The notes beneath the pieces are model-generated. The model was not told the DNA's origin and made no database searches. It saw only the letters and a list, made by a program, of their open reading frames with translations. A DNA stretch of 40,257 bases from a bacterium (GTDB lineage Bacteria > Planctomycetota > Planctomycetia > Planctomycetales > Planctomycetaceae): NCBI GenBank assembly GCA_016125225.1, contig WGME01000029.1:1-40257 (forward strand), written 5' to 3'. Below, piece by piece: positions 25,172-34,593 of the stretch. Within the stretch, counting starts at the first letter, position 1, and the number at the start of each line of letters is the position of its first letter. The position numbers and the translations under genes were made by a program.

Positions 25172-27310
25172 ATGCCGACCGACAACAGTACCGGTCTGCG
25201 CGGTTTTTGGTCGCAATCTCAGGGGCTGATTTTCCCGGTCCTGATTGTGACAGCGTTGCTCGTCATCATTACCCCCCTCCCAGCGGTGCTGATGGACCTG
25301 CTGCTGGCAGGCAATATCACGTTGTCTGTCGTGGTGCTGCTGACCACCATTTACGTCAAACGCCCGCTGGAATTCAGCGTGTTTCCCTCACTCTTGCTGG
25401 GGACCACACTGGCTCGGCTGGTCCTCAACGTGGCCTCGACCCGGCTGATTCTCACTCGTGCCAGCAAAGATGGAACCGGTGCCGCCGGAGGTGTGATCGA
25501 AGCGTTCGGTTCCTTCGTCGCCGAAGGACAACTGGTTGTCGGGCTGATTCTCTTCGTCATTATCGTGGTGATTCAGTTCATCGTGATCACCAAAGGTGCC
25601 ACCCGCATCAGTGAAGTTGCGGCCCGGTTCGCGTTGGACGGAATGCCCGGCAAGCAGATGGCCATCGATGCCGATCTGAACGCCGGACTGATTTCGCAGG
25701 AGCAAGCCAAAGCCCGCCGCGAGGAAGTGGCCGCTCAGGCCGACTTCTATGGAACGATGGACGGTGCCAGCAAATTCGTCCGTGGCGATGCCATCGCTGG
25801 TATCGTCATCACCATCATCAACATCCTCGGCGGTCTCTATATCGGTGTGGTGATTGATGGCCGTCCGGTCATGGAAGCGGTCGAAGTCTTCACCACGTTA
25901 ACCATCGGCGATGGTCTGGTTTCACAAGTCCCGGCCTTTCTGATCGCGCTCGCCGCCGGTTTGCTGACCACGCGATCGTCGGGCAATTCGGACCTGTCTC
26001 GCGATGTGGTGCAACAGACGTTTCGCTATTCCGAGGCTCTGTATATCGCTGGCGGATTTGTCATGGTGTTGGCCTTCACGGGGTTGCCCTGGCTCCCCAT
26101 GATGACGCTGGGTAGCGGTTGCGGACTGATTGCCTGGTTTCTGCGTCAGAATGAAGTTCAGGAGCAGACACAAGTTCGCGAAGAAGCCATCGCCGCCGCT
26201 CAGCCACCGGCTCCTGCGCCTCAACCGCAAGACGAATTGCAGGTGGATGCGCTGGGTGTGCAACTCGGCGTCAGTCTAATCCGCCTGGCCGACAAGACCG
26301 CCGGGGGCGATTTGTTCGAGATGGTCACCCGCATCCGCAAAAAGATGGCGGGCGAATTAGGCATCATTCTGCCCAGTGTCCGCTTGCGGGATAATCTACG
26401 CATCGGTCAGCGTACCTATCAAATTCGAATTCGCGACGTCCCCGTCGCTTCGGCCGACGTCCATCCCGACGGCTTGCTGGCCATCGATACTGGTATGGTC
26501 AGCGGCTCGATTCCCGGCATCGAAACCACCGAGCCGGCTTATGGTCAACCCGCGAGATGGATCGAAAGGGGACAACGCGAACGGGCTGAATTGCTCGGTT
26601 ATCGTGTGGTCGAACCGAACGAAGTCATCATTACGCATCTGACCGAAGTGGTTCGCACGCATGCCCATGAACTGCTCAGCCGACAGCAGTTGCATGAATT
26701 GCTGGAACATCTGCGGAAAGACGCACCGAAGGTCGTCGAAGAGTTGATTCCCGATCTAATGAAGCCCGCGCTGCTGCACCAGGTGCTGTGCAATCTGCTG
26801 CGGGAACGCGTTCCGATTCGCGATTTGGAAGCGATTCTGGAATCGTTGGCGAAGTACGCGGACCGCACCAAAGACCCCACGATTCTGACCGAGTACGCCC
26901 GCCATGCCTTGAGCCGCAGCCTGTGTCAGCAGTATTCCGACAACAAGGGCGTCTTGCACGTGATCACGTTGGAACCCGCCTTGGAAGACGTGCTCGCGAG
27001 CGGGTTTGAGTTGAGTGAACGCGGGTTGGTCGTAAAAGTCACTCCGACGGTCTCGGAAACGATCGTCCGCGAATTAACGAACCAGTTGCAGAAGGTGACG
27101 AAGATCGGCCGCCCACCCGTCGTGTTGTGCAGTCCGCAGTTACGCCCCGGCATCCGCCAGATCACATGGTCCGCCTTGCCGAAACTGACGGTGCTCAGCC
27201 TGCACGAAGTCACCCGAGATACCATCATCGAACCTCATGGAACGGTTCCCTTGAGCATCTTGCGTCCCGCAGCGACGCCGCGCCCGGGGTTGCAGACTGC
27301 GGGAGCTTGA
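25172..27310 (+). CDS. flhA: Flagellar export gate protein FlhA
   Basis: The 712-residue protein is a full-length FlhA, the nonameric inner-membrane ring of the flagellar type III secretion gate. The N-terminal half has the membrane helices (first at about 20-40). It includes the family region RLVLNVASTRLIL, the cytoplasmic loop KGATRISEVAARFALDGMPGKQMAIDADLNAG (the FHIPEP signature region) and GLVSQVPAFLIALAAGLLTTR. The C-terminal half, after a Pro/Ala-rich linker at about 345-360, is the cytosolic domain that binds chaperone-substrate complexes. A GGAGG Shine-Dalgarno lies just before ATG 25172. It heads the operon flhA-flhF-flhG-fliA. No flhB adjoins it. Confidence 0.95.
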   Translation: MPTDNSTGLRGFWSQSQGLIFPVLIVTALLVIITPLPAVLMDLLLAGNITLSVVVLLTTIYVKRPLEFSVFPSLLLGTTLARLVLNVASTRLILTRASKDGTGAAGGVIEAFGSFVAEGQLVVGLILFVIIVVIQFIVITKGATRISEVAARFALDGMPGKQMAIDADLNAGLISQEQAKARREEVAAQADFYGTMDGASKFVRGDAIAGIVITIINILGGLYIGVVIDGRPVMEAVEVFTTLTIGDGLVSQVPAFLIALAAGLLTTRSSGNSDLSRDVVQQTFRYSEALYIAGGFVMVLAFTGLPWLPMMTLGSGCGLIAWFLRQNEVQEQTQVREEAIAAAQPPAPAPQPQDELQVDALGVQLGVSLIRLADKTAGGDLFEMVTRIRKKMAGELGIILPSVRLRDNLRIGQRTYQIRIRDVPVASADVHPDGLLAIDTGMVSGSIPGIETTEPAYGQPARWIERGQRERAELLGYRVVEPNEVIITHLTEVVRTHAHELLSRQQLHELLEHLRKDAPKVVEELIPDLMKPALLHQVLCNLLRERVPIRDLEAILESLAKYADRTKDPTILTEYARHALSRSLCQQYSDNKGVLHVITLEPALEDVLASGFELSERGLVVKVTPTVSETIVRELTNQLQKVTKIGRPPVVLCSPQLRPGIRQITWSALPKLTVLSLHEVTRDTIIEPHGTVPLSILRPAATPRPGLQTAGA

Positions 27311-27357
27311 TCGCCCGGACAACAGCTCGTGGAATCGATTGACAGTGAAGGATTGCC

Positions 27358-28836
27358 ATGACCACCGATATTCGCACCTTTCGCGCCGAGAACTTACAGT
27401 CGGCCCTGGAAATTGTCCGTCAGGAAATGGGGCACGATGCGGTGGTCCTGCATACCCGCCAAATCGAAAAGCGGCGATGGCTTCCCTTTTTGAGTACTCG
27501 TCAGGAAGTCGAAATCACGGCGGGAAAAGGTCATGGTGTCCGTCCCCAGACATCGCATGTGGGCGACTCTTCCACAATCGCTTCACGCACAGCAACCATT
27601 GCTCGCGCGAAGTCCGCCACAGCTGACGAAGATCTGGCCCCCCCTCCGCCCTTGTTGCCGGAGCGAACAGATTCTCGCCCCAGTCATCATGGGACCACGC
27701 CTCGAAATACCGTCATCCCACCCCGCTGGTCGCCGGATGACGTCATTATCGATCGGCCGCAGAGTGTGGGATCAAAATCTTACGCGAAGACCACGCCGTC
27801 GGTTTCCAAACCGTTGGGGCAAGTTGGGTCACGCTCATTTCCAACATTGCCCTCTCGACCGAAAGAAGCTCTGCCAGCGGGTCACCAGGCAGAAACGATC
27901 AGCCAGTCGGTCCGGCAAACGACTTTCAGTTCATCGTCCGAGACCGATGCCGCCACGATTCAGCAACGTCTCGATACGCTGCAGCGCATGATTCTGGAAC
28001 TGGGCAAGGAACGGACTGGCAGCAGCCTGCATGACATCCCGGCTGAGTTGTTTTCAGTTTACACCCAACTGGTCGAAGCCGAATGGGACGAAGACCAGAC
28101 TCGGGAACTGGTCATGCAACTGAAGCTGCATGCAACACGCACACAGCTGCTGAATCCCCGTGCGATGCAGAACCTGTTAACGGCGCTGGTCGAACGACAG
28201 TTACGCATCGGGCGACCGATACAGGCCACGCACGGGCAACGAAAGATTGTGGCTCTCGTTGGACCAACCGGTGTTGGTAAGACCACGACGTTAGCCAAGC
28301 TCGCTGCCAATTTCCGTTTGCGGGAAGGACGCCGTGTCGGCTTGATCACCGTCGATACGTACCGCATCGCCGCCGTCGAGCAACTGAAAACGTATGCCGA
28401 ACTGATTGAACTCCCCATGCAGGTCGTCACTAATCCGGCCGAGATGACTGCCGCACTGAAGCGTTTTGATGATCTTGATCTGGTGCTCATCGATACCGCT
28501 GGACGCAGCCCGAACGATGACCTGAAGATTCAAGAACTTCGTGATTGCCTGGAGGCAGCCCAGCTCGATGAAGTTCATCTGGTACTGAGTTTGACCGCCG
28601 GTTGGACGGCCCTGCAACAGGCCGCGCAAGTCTTCCGTTCGGTGGGAGTGACTTCGCTCATCATCTCGAAACTCGATGAGGTTGCCGGATTAGGGGGCCT
28701 GTGGCCAGCCGCTCGGGAATTGCAGCTCCCCATCAGTTACCTCACAACAGGACAGAATGTGCCGGACGATATCGAACCGGCCCATGCCACCCGGATGGCC
28801 AAGCTGCTGCTGGGACAGGAATCACTCACACGCTGA
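27358..28836 (+). CDS. flhF: Flagellar biosynthesis GTPase FlhF
   Basis: This is an SRP-type GTPase of 492 residues that fixes where and whether flagella are built. The N-terminal domain (MTTDIRTFRAENLQSALEIV...) is typical of FlhF. A long Pro/Ser-rich low-complexity linker (about 60-200) precedes the NG domain. The N subdomain runs from about 205 to 285. The G motifs are GPTGVGKTT (302-310), DTYRIAAVEQLKTYA (333-347), DTAGR (379-383) and SKLDE near 443. It follows flhA by 47 bases and precedes flhG, its usual partner. Confidence 0.95.
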   Translation: MTTDIRTFRAENLQSALEIVRQEMGHDAVVLHTRQIEKRRWLPFLSTRQEVEITAGKGHGVRPQTSHVGDSSTIASRTATIARAKSATADEDLAPPPPLLPERTDSRPSHHGTTPRNTVIPPRWSPDDVIIDRPQSVGSKSYAKTTPSVSKPLGQVGSRSFPTLPSRPKEALPAGHQAETISQSVRQTTFSSSSETDAATIQQRLDTLQRMILELGKERTGSSLHDIPAELFSVYTQLVEAEWDEDQTRELVMQLKLHATRTQLLNPRAMQNLLTALVERQLRIGRPIQATHGQRKIVALVGPTGVGKTTTLAKLAANFRLREGRRVGLITVDTYRIAAVEQLKTYAELIELPMQVVTNPAEMTAALKRFDDLDLVLIDTAGRSPNDDLKIQELRDCLEAAQLDEVHLVLSLTAGWTALQQAAQVFRSVGVTSLIISKLDEVAGLGGLWPAARELQLPISYLTTGQNVPDDIEPAHATRMAKLLLGQESLTR

Positions 28837-28901
28837 AATCCCCACACAAAAAATTCACTTCAAACCCAGTGTCTGCTCTGGTTCACACTTCCCCTTAACG
28901 C

Positions 28902-29864
28902 GTGACCATTCCGATGCAATCATCTGCGCAGCCTGTCGATCAGGCGCGGGGACTCCGCGCGCTCCTGCAACAACGGCAACGACGGAGTCCATCGACTCGT
29001 AGTTGTGCTCACGCCATCACGATTCACAGCAGCAAAGGAGGCGTGGGAAAAAGTGTGCTGGCGTTGAATCTCGCGGTGTCGCTGGCCCATTTTGGCCAAA
29101 GGGTCTGCCTGCTCGATGCCCACCCTGGTGTCGGAAATGTCGATCTGCTCTGTCGGTTGTCCGGCTACTGGAACCTATCGCATGTGATTGCCGGTGCTCG
29201 TTCGCTGACAGAGATCTTGCAATCAGGACCCGGCGGGATTGATGTCCTCCCCGGTGCCGCGCATCTGGCAGAACTTGCCGATTGCCCACCGCATGTGCAA
29301 CAGACTCTCCTGCAGCAATTGCAGGCTGTGGAATCACAATACGACGTCTTACTGGTTGACTCTGGGGCACATCAGCCACAGGTCACTCAGGCCTGGGCCG
29401 CGGCGGCGAACACCGTCCTGATCGTCACCACGGGTGAACCTACGGCAATCGCGGAGGCTTATGCGGCGATCAAACGTCTGCATGGGTCTGCAGACTTGTC
29501 TTTATGTGCCGTAGTGAATCGCGCGACCGAATTGCAGGCGCAGCGGATTCTTGAACGGTTGCAGGTCACTACGACGAACTTCCTGCATGACAGTCTTGCG
29601 CTGGGATTCGGCATTCCCGATGATCCGGCCGTTGCAGATTCGGTGTTCGCACGGTGCCCGGTTGTCGAGCGCACACCGACCTCCCCGGCCGCTCGTGCGA
29701 TTCGGCAATTGGCGGAACGACTGGTACACCGGCCTGTTTTGCGCAGTCGCGACAGCTTCTTTGGGCGAATTTGGCCGATGATCGCACGAACTGCCACTGA
29801 GACGATCAAAACCAAGGGTGAAAATCGAACAGTCGCCTTTAACGAATTCGGCTCGATTCATTAA
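28902..29864 (+). CDS. flhG: Flagellar number regulator FlhG/FleN (MinD-like ATPase)
   Basis: The 320-residue protein is a MinD/ParA-type ATPase. The deviant Walker A motif KGGVGKS is at 45-51, and LLVDSGAH forms the switch II region. The N-terminus carries DQARGLR (13-19), which matches the DQAxxLR motif by which FlhG activates the FlhF GTPase, so partner identity is well supported. It limits the number of flagella together with FlhF. A C-terminal amphipathic, basic tail could bind the membrane. The start is GTG at 28902 or ATG at 28914; both retain the DQAxxLR motif. Gene order after flhF is the canonical one. Confidence 0.9.
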   Translation: MTIPMQSSAQPVDQARGLRALLQQRQRRSPSTRSCAHAITIHSSKGGVGKSVLALNLAVSLAHFGQRVCLLDAHPGVGNVDLLCRLSGYWNLSHVIAGARSLTEILQSGPGGIDVLPGAAHLAELADCPPHVQQTLLQQLQAVESQYDVLLVDSGAHQPQVTQAWAAAANTVLIVTTGEPTAIAEAYAAIKRLHGSADLSLCAVVNRATELQAQRILERLQVTTTNFLHDSLALGFGIPDDPAVADSVFARCPVVERTPTSPAARAIRQLAERLVHRPVLRSRDSFFGRIWPMIARTATETIKTKGENRTVAFNEFGSIH

Positions 29865-30022
29865 GACTCGCCTGCTTCGTATGCATGGCGTCGACCACGT
29901 GGTTTGCGCCGGTTTGATTCAAGTTTTCTCAAGAACCTTCCGAATAGGAGAGTACGCGTTCGAGTCGACCTGGTCCGACCCCGTAGAGGCCTGCGCCTCG
30001 CGATGGTCAAGGAACCTGATTC

Positions 30023-30280
30023 GTGTCCACATCGTTTGCCTGCCGTCTGGGTCTTTTAGCCTTTGCGGCAACCACACTCGATGCGGCATGGTCGGGAGCC
30101 GATCTTGCCGGCGGCCTGACGAATGCTCTCATCCGGATGGTTCTGTTTTATGGACTGGGATTGGTCGCTGGCGGGCTGGCCAGTGCACTGATGGAAGAAC
30201 AGTCGCGGATCGATTTTGAACAATGGAAAGCATCCGTCTTAGCCCAGACGGACGCCAACGCTGCGAATTCTCTGTCGTAA
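30023..30280 (+). CDS. Small membrane protein in the flagellar operon
   Basis: The frame encodes 85 residues with GTG as start and AAGGAA about 10 bases upstream. It has a hydrophobic N-terminus (residues 8-24) and a membrane helix at about 33-56 (GLTNALIRMVLFYGLGLVAGGLASAL), then a polar C-terminus. I do not recognise a family. It sits between flhG and fliA in the same direction and is probably co-transcribed, which suggests a flagellum-linked role. It could also be a non-conserved frame, but the ribosome-binding site and helix argue for a real gene. Confidence 0.6.
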   Translation: MSTSFACRLGLLAFAATTLDAAWSGADLAGGLTNALIRMVLFYGLGLVAGGLASALMEEQSRIDFEQWKASVLAQTDANAANSLS

Positions 30281-30362
30281 CAATTGGCCGTTACGACGTG
30301 CTTTCGAGCGGGAATTCGCCCACTAAGCTGCCCAAAGACACGGACTCACGACGGAGGGTCGG

Positions 30363-31145
30363 ATGGTCACACAGGTCACGGATGACGTGAGCGAGCTGTG
30401 GATTGCTTTCAAGCAAGACATGAGCAATCAACGCTATCGGAATGCCTTGATTGAACGCTACCTGCCACTGGTGCGTTACAATGCCGAACGGGTGTGGGCC
30501 AAACTTCCCGACGGCGTGGATCTGAACGACCTGATCTCCGCCGGGGTCTTCGGATTGATCGACGCGATTGAAGCGTTCGACATGGAACGCGGCGTGAAGT
30601 TCGAAACCTACTGCGTGCCCCGAATTCGTGGAGCCATGCTCGACGAGCTCCGCACGATGGACTGGGTGCCACGCCTCGTCCGCAGCAAAGCCAGCAAGGT
30701 TGAAGCGGCCCGCAAGGAATGCGAAGCCGAACTCGGCCGCCCGCCTACCGATCAGGAAATCTCAACGAAGATGGGACTCCCCATCGACGAATTCGAGAAA
30801 ATGAAATCGGAAGCCTCGGCGGTCAATCTCGTCAGCCTCAACAAGAAGTGGTACGAGACCGACAGCTATAAAGATGTCCGTGAAATCGACATCATCGAAG
30901 ATACCAAGGGCGAAGACCCCACCCGCGGCATTCAAAAGCGGGATCTCATGAAGCTCGTGACCAAGGGTCTCAACCGCAGCGAGCGGCTCATCATCATCCT
31001 CTACTACTACGAGGAACTGACGATGAAAGAGATCGGCACAACGCTCGGCCTGTCAGAATCCCGCGTCAGCCAGATGCACTCCAGCATCGTCGGCCGCTTG
31101 AAAGACCAACTCCGCCGCCGCCGTCCGGAGTTCGCTCAGCAATAA
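30363..31145 (+). CDS. fliA: Flagellar RNA polymerase sigma factor FliA (sigma-28)
   Basis: The 260-residue protein has the region order of sigma-70 family group 3 factors. Region 2 (LPLVRYNAERVWAKLP, then GLIDAIEAFDMERGVKFETYCVPRIRGAMLDELR) has the FliA/WhiG form, region 3 contains ELGRPPTDQEI, and region 4 is RLIIILYYYEELTMKEIGTTLGLSESRVSQMHSSIVGRLK. It directs RNA polymerase to late flagellar promoters, under control of an anti-sigma factor FlgM that is not in this window. A GGAGGG Shine-Dalgarno sequence precedes ATG 30363. It is the last gene of the operon and is followed by a strong terminator. Confidence 0.95.
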   Translation: MVTQVTDDVSELWIAFKQDMSNQRYRNALIERYLPLVRYNAERVWAKLPDGVDLNDLISAGVFGLIDAIEAFDMERGVKFETYCVPRIRGAMLDELRTMDWVPRLVRSKASKVEAARKECEAELGRPPTDQEISTKMGLPIDEFEKMKSEASAVNLVSLNKKWYETDSYKDVREIDIIEDTKGEDPTRGIQKRDLMKLVTKGLNRSERLIIILYYYEELTMKEIGTTLGLSESRVSQMHSSIVGRLKDQLRRRRPEFAQQ

Positions 31146-31181
31146 CTCGCCTTCTGAGTTTGAAAAAAAGCAGCCCTAATG

Positions 31182-31217
31182 AAAGAAGCCCAAGGATCAT
31201 GATCCTTGGGCTTCTTT
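31182..31217. terminator. Perfect 36-nt palindromic terminator
   Basis: The 18-base arm 31182-31199 (AAAGAAGCCCAAGGATCA) is exactly complementary to 31200-31217, and the plus strand continues with T. Because the flanks are A-rich on the left and T-rich on the right it can end transcripts from both sides, that is the flagellar operon and the leftward lipoprotein gene. Confidence 0.85.
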
Positions 31218-31291
31218 TGTTCAATAACATAGACGCATCAGGGTAAGAGATTGCGAATCCTCAATCCTGAATGCTTAAGCTGCTTCTATTC

Positions 31292-31726
31292 TTACTTCCG
31301 CTTCTTGGCAGCCTTCAGATCGAAATCAAAGGCCGAGGCCGAATCGGAGACCATGGCTCGCAACGGGCTATCTTCACCATATTCGGCCAACTCGCTGGTG
31401 CTGGCACTGGCCATGACCATGTCACCCGAGATTCCTGCTGGAGGCGCTGCGTCTTTATGAACACTGACCTGATACTCGGAAGGATAAACATCGTCTAAAG
31501 CATAGCGGCCGTTTTCATCGGTCGTCGTGGCCTGATACCGATACTTCGGAGGCAAGCCACCAGCAATTGCCGAGAACGCTACGGTCGCGCCGTTCAAAGG
31601 CTGCCCACCCAGTGTGATCTTGCCGCTGACGGAGACGGGTTCGGGAAGTTTCACACTCTTGCCGCAACCAACGATTACCCCCATCATCAGACTTGCAGTT
31701 AACAACAGCGAGCACTTGCAACTCAT
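31292..31726 (-). CDS. Carboxypeptidase-regulatory-like lipoprotein
   Basis: The 144-residue protein has a lipoprotein signal (MSCKCSLLLTASLMMGVIVGC, lipidated cysteine at 21). A single Ig-like beta-sandwich of the carboxypeptidase regulatory/transthyretin-like type follows at about 30-95 (VSGKITLGGQPLNGATVAFS, then TDENGRYALDDVYPSEYQVSV). The C-terminus ends in a basic KAAKKRK. Small lipoproteins of this kind often lie directly downstream of a DUF1559 gene in planctomycetes, as here (67 bases). They are thought to act at the cell surface. No enzymatic residues are seen. Confidence 0.85.
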   Translation of the reverse strand: MSCKCSLLLTASLMMGVIVGCGKSVKLPEPVSVSGKITLGGQPLNGATVAFSAIAGGLPPKYRYQATTTDENGRYALDDVYPSEYQVSVHKDAAPPAGISGDMVMASASTSELAEYGEDSPLRAMVSDSASAFDFDLKAAKKRK

Positions 31727-31793
31727 GGCAGGATGATCTCCGAGTCAATAACCAGAAGACGGAATGTGTTACAACTACTGGAATTACGGGCGA

Positions 31794-32762
31794 CTAGAAC
31801 TCGCCCAGAACTTCGCCGGTACGGGGAGTACCCAAAGCGACCCAGATGTTGCCGTCAATATTTTCGGAGATGAACCGGACTGTACCATCCATCAGCAGAC
31901 CATGAACACCACCTTCGTGAGCACTGCGAACGGTGCCCCAGTTGATAGTGGTCGAGTAAGTGGGGACAGGACTGTTTGGTGTCGCGATCTTCAGAACCGT
32001 GAATTCTGTGCTGCCGTAATCGGGCACAAACCAGCTCCAGCCATAGTTGTGTGTGGCTGGCAGTGCGCCAAGCTGATTCGCAGCAAATTCGCTGAATGCA
32101 ATGGTGTTACTGGTTCCGTCTTTAATCGCTGACAAGGTCATTTGCGGACCTTGAGGGGCATCGTCTGCAGTTCCGTACACGCCATCCGCTCCTCGGTCAA
32201 TCAGACCCCAGCGGGACGCAAAGATTCCGTTTGTGGTATCGCTTCCGTGTTTTCCGCACAATCCATAACCGTGAGCAGTTCCGGCTGCCGGATAGTTGTG
32301 GTAGCGAGCGTTCGCGTAAGGGGCGCCTTTGGCGGGGGGCGGATCAGCCGTAGGACACTGCAAACCATTGATCTTGGTTTCCCAGATCGTCTGGTTGGCT
32401 GCGTTACTGGCCAGCACATTGAAGTTGATTTTGTTGTAAAGGGGCGCCTGGTCCATGTACGGCAACAGCATGGTGTGAATCGTATGGCCGACTTCACCAT
32501 TGTCTGTCACACAGCAGCAAGAAGGGCCGCTGTAGTGGTTGACTCCGCGAGGGATAATCCCATTGGTCGTGTCGATGTAGTTGTGGAGTGCCAGACCGAT
32601 CTGCTTGAGATTGTTGCGGCACTGGGTCCGCCGGGCGGCTTCCCGCGCCTGCTGCACAGCGGGCAAGAGCAAGGCAATCAGAATGGCGATAATCGCAATC
32701 ACCACAAGAAGTTCGATCAATGTGAATCCGCGAAACCTGGGGGCAGAGCGCCGAAGATCCAT
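31794..32762 (-). CDS. DUF1559 pseudopilin-like surface protein
   Basis: The 322-residue protein begins [19 protein letters not shown], a prepilin-type signal with cleavage after glycine, and continues [27 protein letters not shown], the DUF1559 core in its commonest planctomycete form. A Cys-rich stretch ([11 protein letters not shown]) is notable near residue 80. The C-terminus has [24 protein letters not shown], the family's His-Gly-x-Asp-Gly motif. The ATG at 32762 has AAGGTGG upstream and is preferred to one 25 codons earlier. It is divergent from the flavin monooxygenase gene. Confidence 0.9.
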   Translation of the reverse strand: MDLRRSAPRFRGFTLIELLVVIAIIAILIALLLPAVQQAREAARRTQCRNNLKQIGLALHNYIDTTNGIIPRGVNHYSGPSCCCVTDNGEVGHTIHTMLLPYMDQAPLYNKINFNVLASNAANQTIWETKINGLQCPTADPPPAKGAPYANARYHNYPAAGTAHGYGLCGKHGSDTTNGIFASRWGLIDRGADGVYGTADDAPQGPQMTLSAIKDGTSNTIAFSEFAANQLGALPATHNYGWSWFVPDYGSTEFTVLKIATPNSPVPTYSTTINWGTVRSAHEGGVHGLLMDGTVRFISENIDGNIWVALGTPRTGEVLGEF

Positions 32763-33077
32763 GTTTTCCACCTTGTATGAAACAGGATGAACGAGAAATG
32801 AGACAACGATATCAGTTGCAACCACCGTACCAACCACTGGCAGTAATCGAGTTGTCTCATGCTGAAGTGTTGATTTTACAGAATGTTAGCAATCGATCTT
32901 GACACAGAGATTCAGCCAGAATGGGGCCGAAGTGCTTATTAATAGGACAGCGGCTGCCGCGCGAACAGGCAACACATCAACGAAAACCTGCCCAGGCATT
33001 CATAGGAGGATGTGAGCGATTTCGTTCTATAATCGATATGAATCACTTACCATTTCTTCCCTTGAGGCGTCTCCAAC
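32763..33077. promoter_or_regulatory. Divergent intergenic region (DUF1559 / monooxygenase)
   Basis: This 315-base stretch lies between the starts of the leftward DUF1559 gene and the rightward monooxygenase gene, so it should hold both promoters. It has lower GC than the genes. I see no gene and no unambiguous -35/-10 pair. Confidence 0.4.
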
Positions 33078-34301
33078 GTGGCAACATGCGAAACTAGCTG
33101 CTGTATTGTGGGGGCAGGTCCGGCCGGAGTCATTCTGGCACTCCTTCTCGCCCGCAAAGGTGTCGCCGTCACCCTGTTGGAGGCCCACGCTGACCTCGAC
33201 CGAGACTTCCGGGGTGATACGGTTCATCCGTCAACACTCGAACTGATCGATCAACTCGGCCTGATCGACAAACTGCTGGCCTTGCCCCATCGACGGATGG
33301 ATCGGTTGGTGATCACCACCGATCACGGTCGCGAAACCCTGATTGATTTTTCGCGAATCCACTCGAAGTATCCGTTTGTGGCCCTCATGCCGCAGGCGGA
33401 GTTTCTTCAGTTGCTGGTAGACGATGCTCGCCTTAACCCCAACTTTTGCTTTGTGACCAATGCCAATGTGCAGCAACTTGTGCGCGAAGACTCAGGCGTA
33501 GTCCAAGGCGTGCAATACTCCACGCCCGATGGCAACACTCATGAAGTCCGGGCAAACGTCGTCATCGGAGCGGATGGCCGTTTCTCGCGACTCCGCAAAC
33601 TCGCCGGTTTCGAGCCGCAGAAATTTGCGCCGCCGATGGATATTCTCTGGTTCAGGGTCCCGCGACAAGCGACCGATTCGGCCGAAGATCTGTCCGGTAC
33701 CTTCTTCACACGTGGCGGGCATCTCGCGGTGGTGCTCGAGCGTCCCGGTCAGGAATGGCAGATCGGCTATGTCATTCTGAAAGGGAGTTATCATGAATTG
33801 AAAGCTCAGGGAATCGAACAACTCCGTGCCGATTTCTCCAGTCTGGTACCGGGACTGGCCGACCGTGCCAATTGCTTGCACGACTTTCGAGATGTCACCG
33901 TCCTTTCCGTGGAGGTAGCCCGGATTGATTGCTGGCATTTGCCGGGACTGCTGCTCATTGGAGATGCCGCTCATGTGATGTCACCCGTCGGCGGCATCGG
34001 AATTCAATATGCGGTTCAAGATGCCATCGCTGCCGCAAACATACTGACGGCACCACTCTTGAACGGTCAGGTCACCGAACACGACCTGGCAGCCGTGCAG
34101 AAAAAACGTGAGCCAGCTATTCGCGCCGCTCAACGGTTTCAGACCTTCGTGCAAAGCCAGATCGTCGCCCAGGCCTTGCGGACCGACCAGCCGTTCCATC
34201 TCCCGTTGCCCGTGCGGTTGATTCAAAAGCTGCCACTCTTGCGACGCATTCCCGGCAGCATCATCGGCCACGGGTTTCACCAAGTCCACTGGCAAGGATG
34301 A
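33078..34301 (+). CDS. Group A FAD-dependent monooxygenase (PHBH-like)
   Basis: The 407-residue protein has all three FAD motifs of the para-hydroxybenzoate hydroxylase/UbiH family: GAGPAG (12-17), the DG motif GADGRFSRLR (164-173) and the GD motif GDAAHVMSPVGGIG (295-308). These enzymes use NAD(P)H and oxygen to hydroxylate aromatic or similar substrates. The substrate is not deducible, and there is no neighbouring pathway gene. Cysteines at 4, 8 and 9 lie at the N-terminus before the Rossmann fold. The start is GTG at 33078. Geranylgeranyl reductase-like members are an alternative, but the PVGGIG form supports a monooxygenase. Confidence 0.8.
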   Translation: MATCETSCCIVGAGPAGVILALLLARKGVAVTLLEAHADLDRDFRGDTVHPSTLELIDQLGLIDKLLALPHRRMDRLVITTDHGRETLIDFSRIHSKYPFVALMPQAEFLQLLVDDARLNPNFCFVTNANVQQLVREDSGVVQGVQYSTPDGNTHEVRANVVIGADGRFSRLRKLAGFEPQKFAPPMDILWFRVPRQATDSAEDLSGTFFTRGGHLAVVLERPGQEWQIGYVILKGSYHELKAQGIEQLRADFSSLVPGLADRANCLHDFRDVTVLSVEVARIDCWHLPGLLLIGDAAHVMSPVGGIGIQYAVQDAIAAANILTAPLLNGQVTEHDLAAVQKKREPAIRAAQRFQTFVQSQIVAQALRTDQPFHLPLPVRLIQKLPLLRRIPGSIIGHGFHQVHWQG

Positions 34302-34452
34302 CTTCATGGTCTTTGCGTTCAAAAAGCTTATCGAAGACGACTGTTGCGTAGTGGCCTCTGCTTGCAAGTCTCTCGGAAGTTCGAGATACTTCCCTGCGTC
34401 CGACAGAGCAGCCGGTCCCGTTCACCAGTTGTCTGAACAACCAGTTACATAT

Positions 34453-34525
34453 GCACTCGTAGCTCAATGGATAGAGCATCGGTCTTCGGAACCGAGGGTT
34501 GGGGGTTCGAGTCCCTCCGAGTGTA
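34453..34525 (+). tRNA. tRNA-Arg (anticodon UCG)
   Basis: A full cloverleaf can be drawn. The acceptor stem is GCACTCG (34453-34459) with CGAGTGT (34518-34524, one G-U), discriminator A at 34525. The D stem is GCTC/GAGC. The anticodon stem is TCGGT/ACCGA with loop CTTCGGA, giving anticodon TCG, which reads CGA. The T arm has TTCGAGT between GGGGG and CCCTC. CCA is not encoded. It is the probable attachment site for the integrase 122 bases downstream. Confidence 0.95.
34480..34525 (+). other. Probable attachment site (attL) in the tRNA 3' half
   Basis: Tyrosine integrases placed directly after a tRNA usually target its 3' half, leaving a direct repeat at the other island end. The tRNA-Arg gene is intact and the integrase gene starts right after it, so the 3' half of the tRNA is the expected core. 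I found no second copy before the window end, so the island continues to the right. The exact core is inferred. Confidence 0.45.
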
Positions 34526-34593
34526 TTTCCTCTAACTTCAGCCGAACGCACGACTTAGCGTACCTGCCTGTGTGGGGCAGCGTGGCTTGGAAG

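Noticed and set aside
34453-34525. tRNA read as tRNA-Ser or as a pseudogene fragment
   Set aside because: All four stems pair, the variable loop is short, and the anticodon loop CTTCGGA gives UCG, so it is a complete tRNA-Arg.
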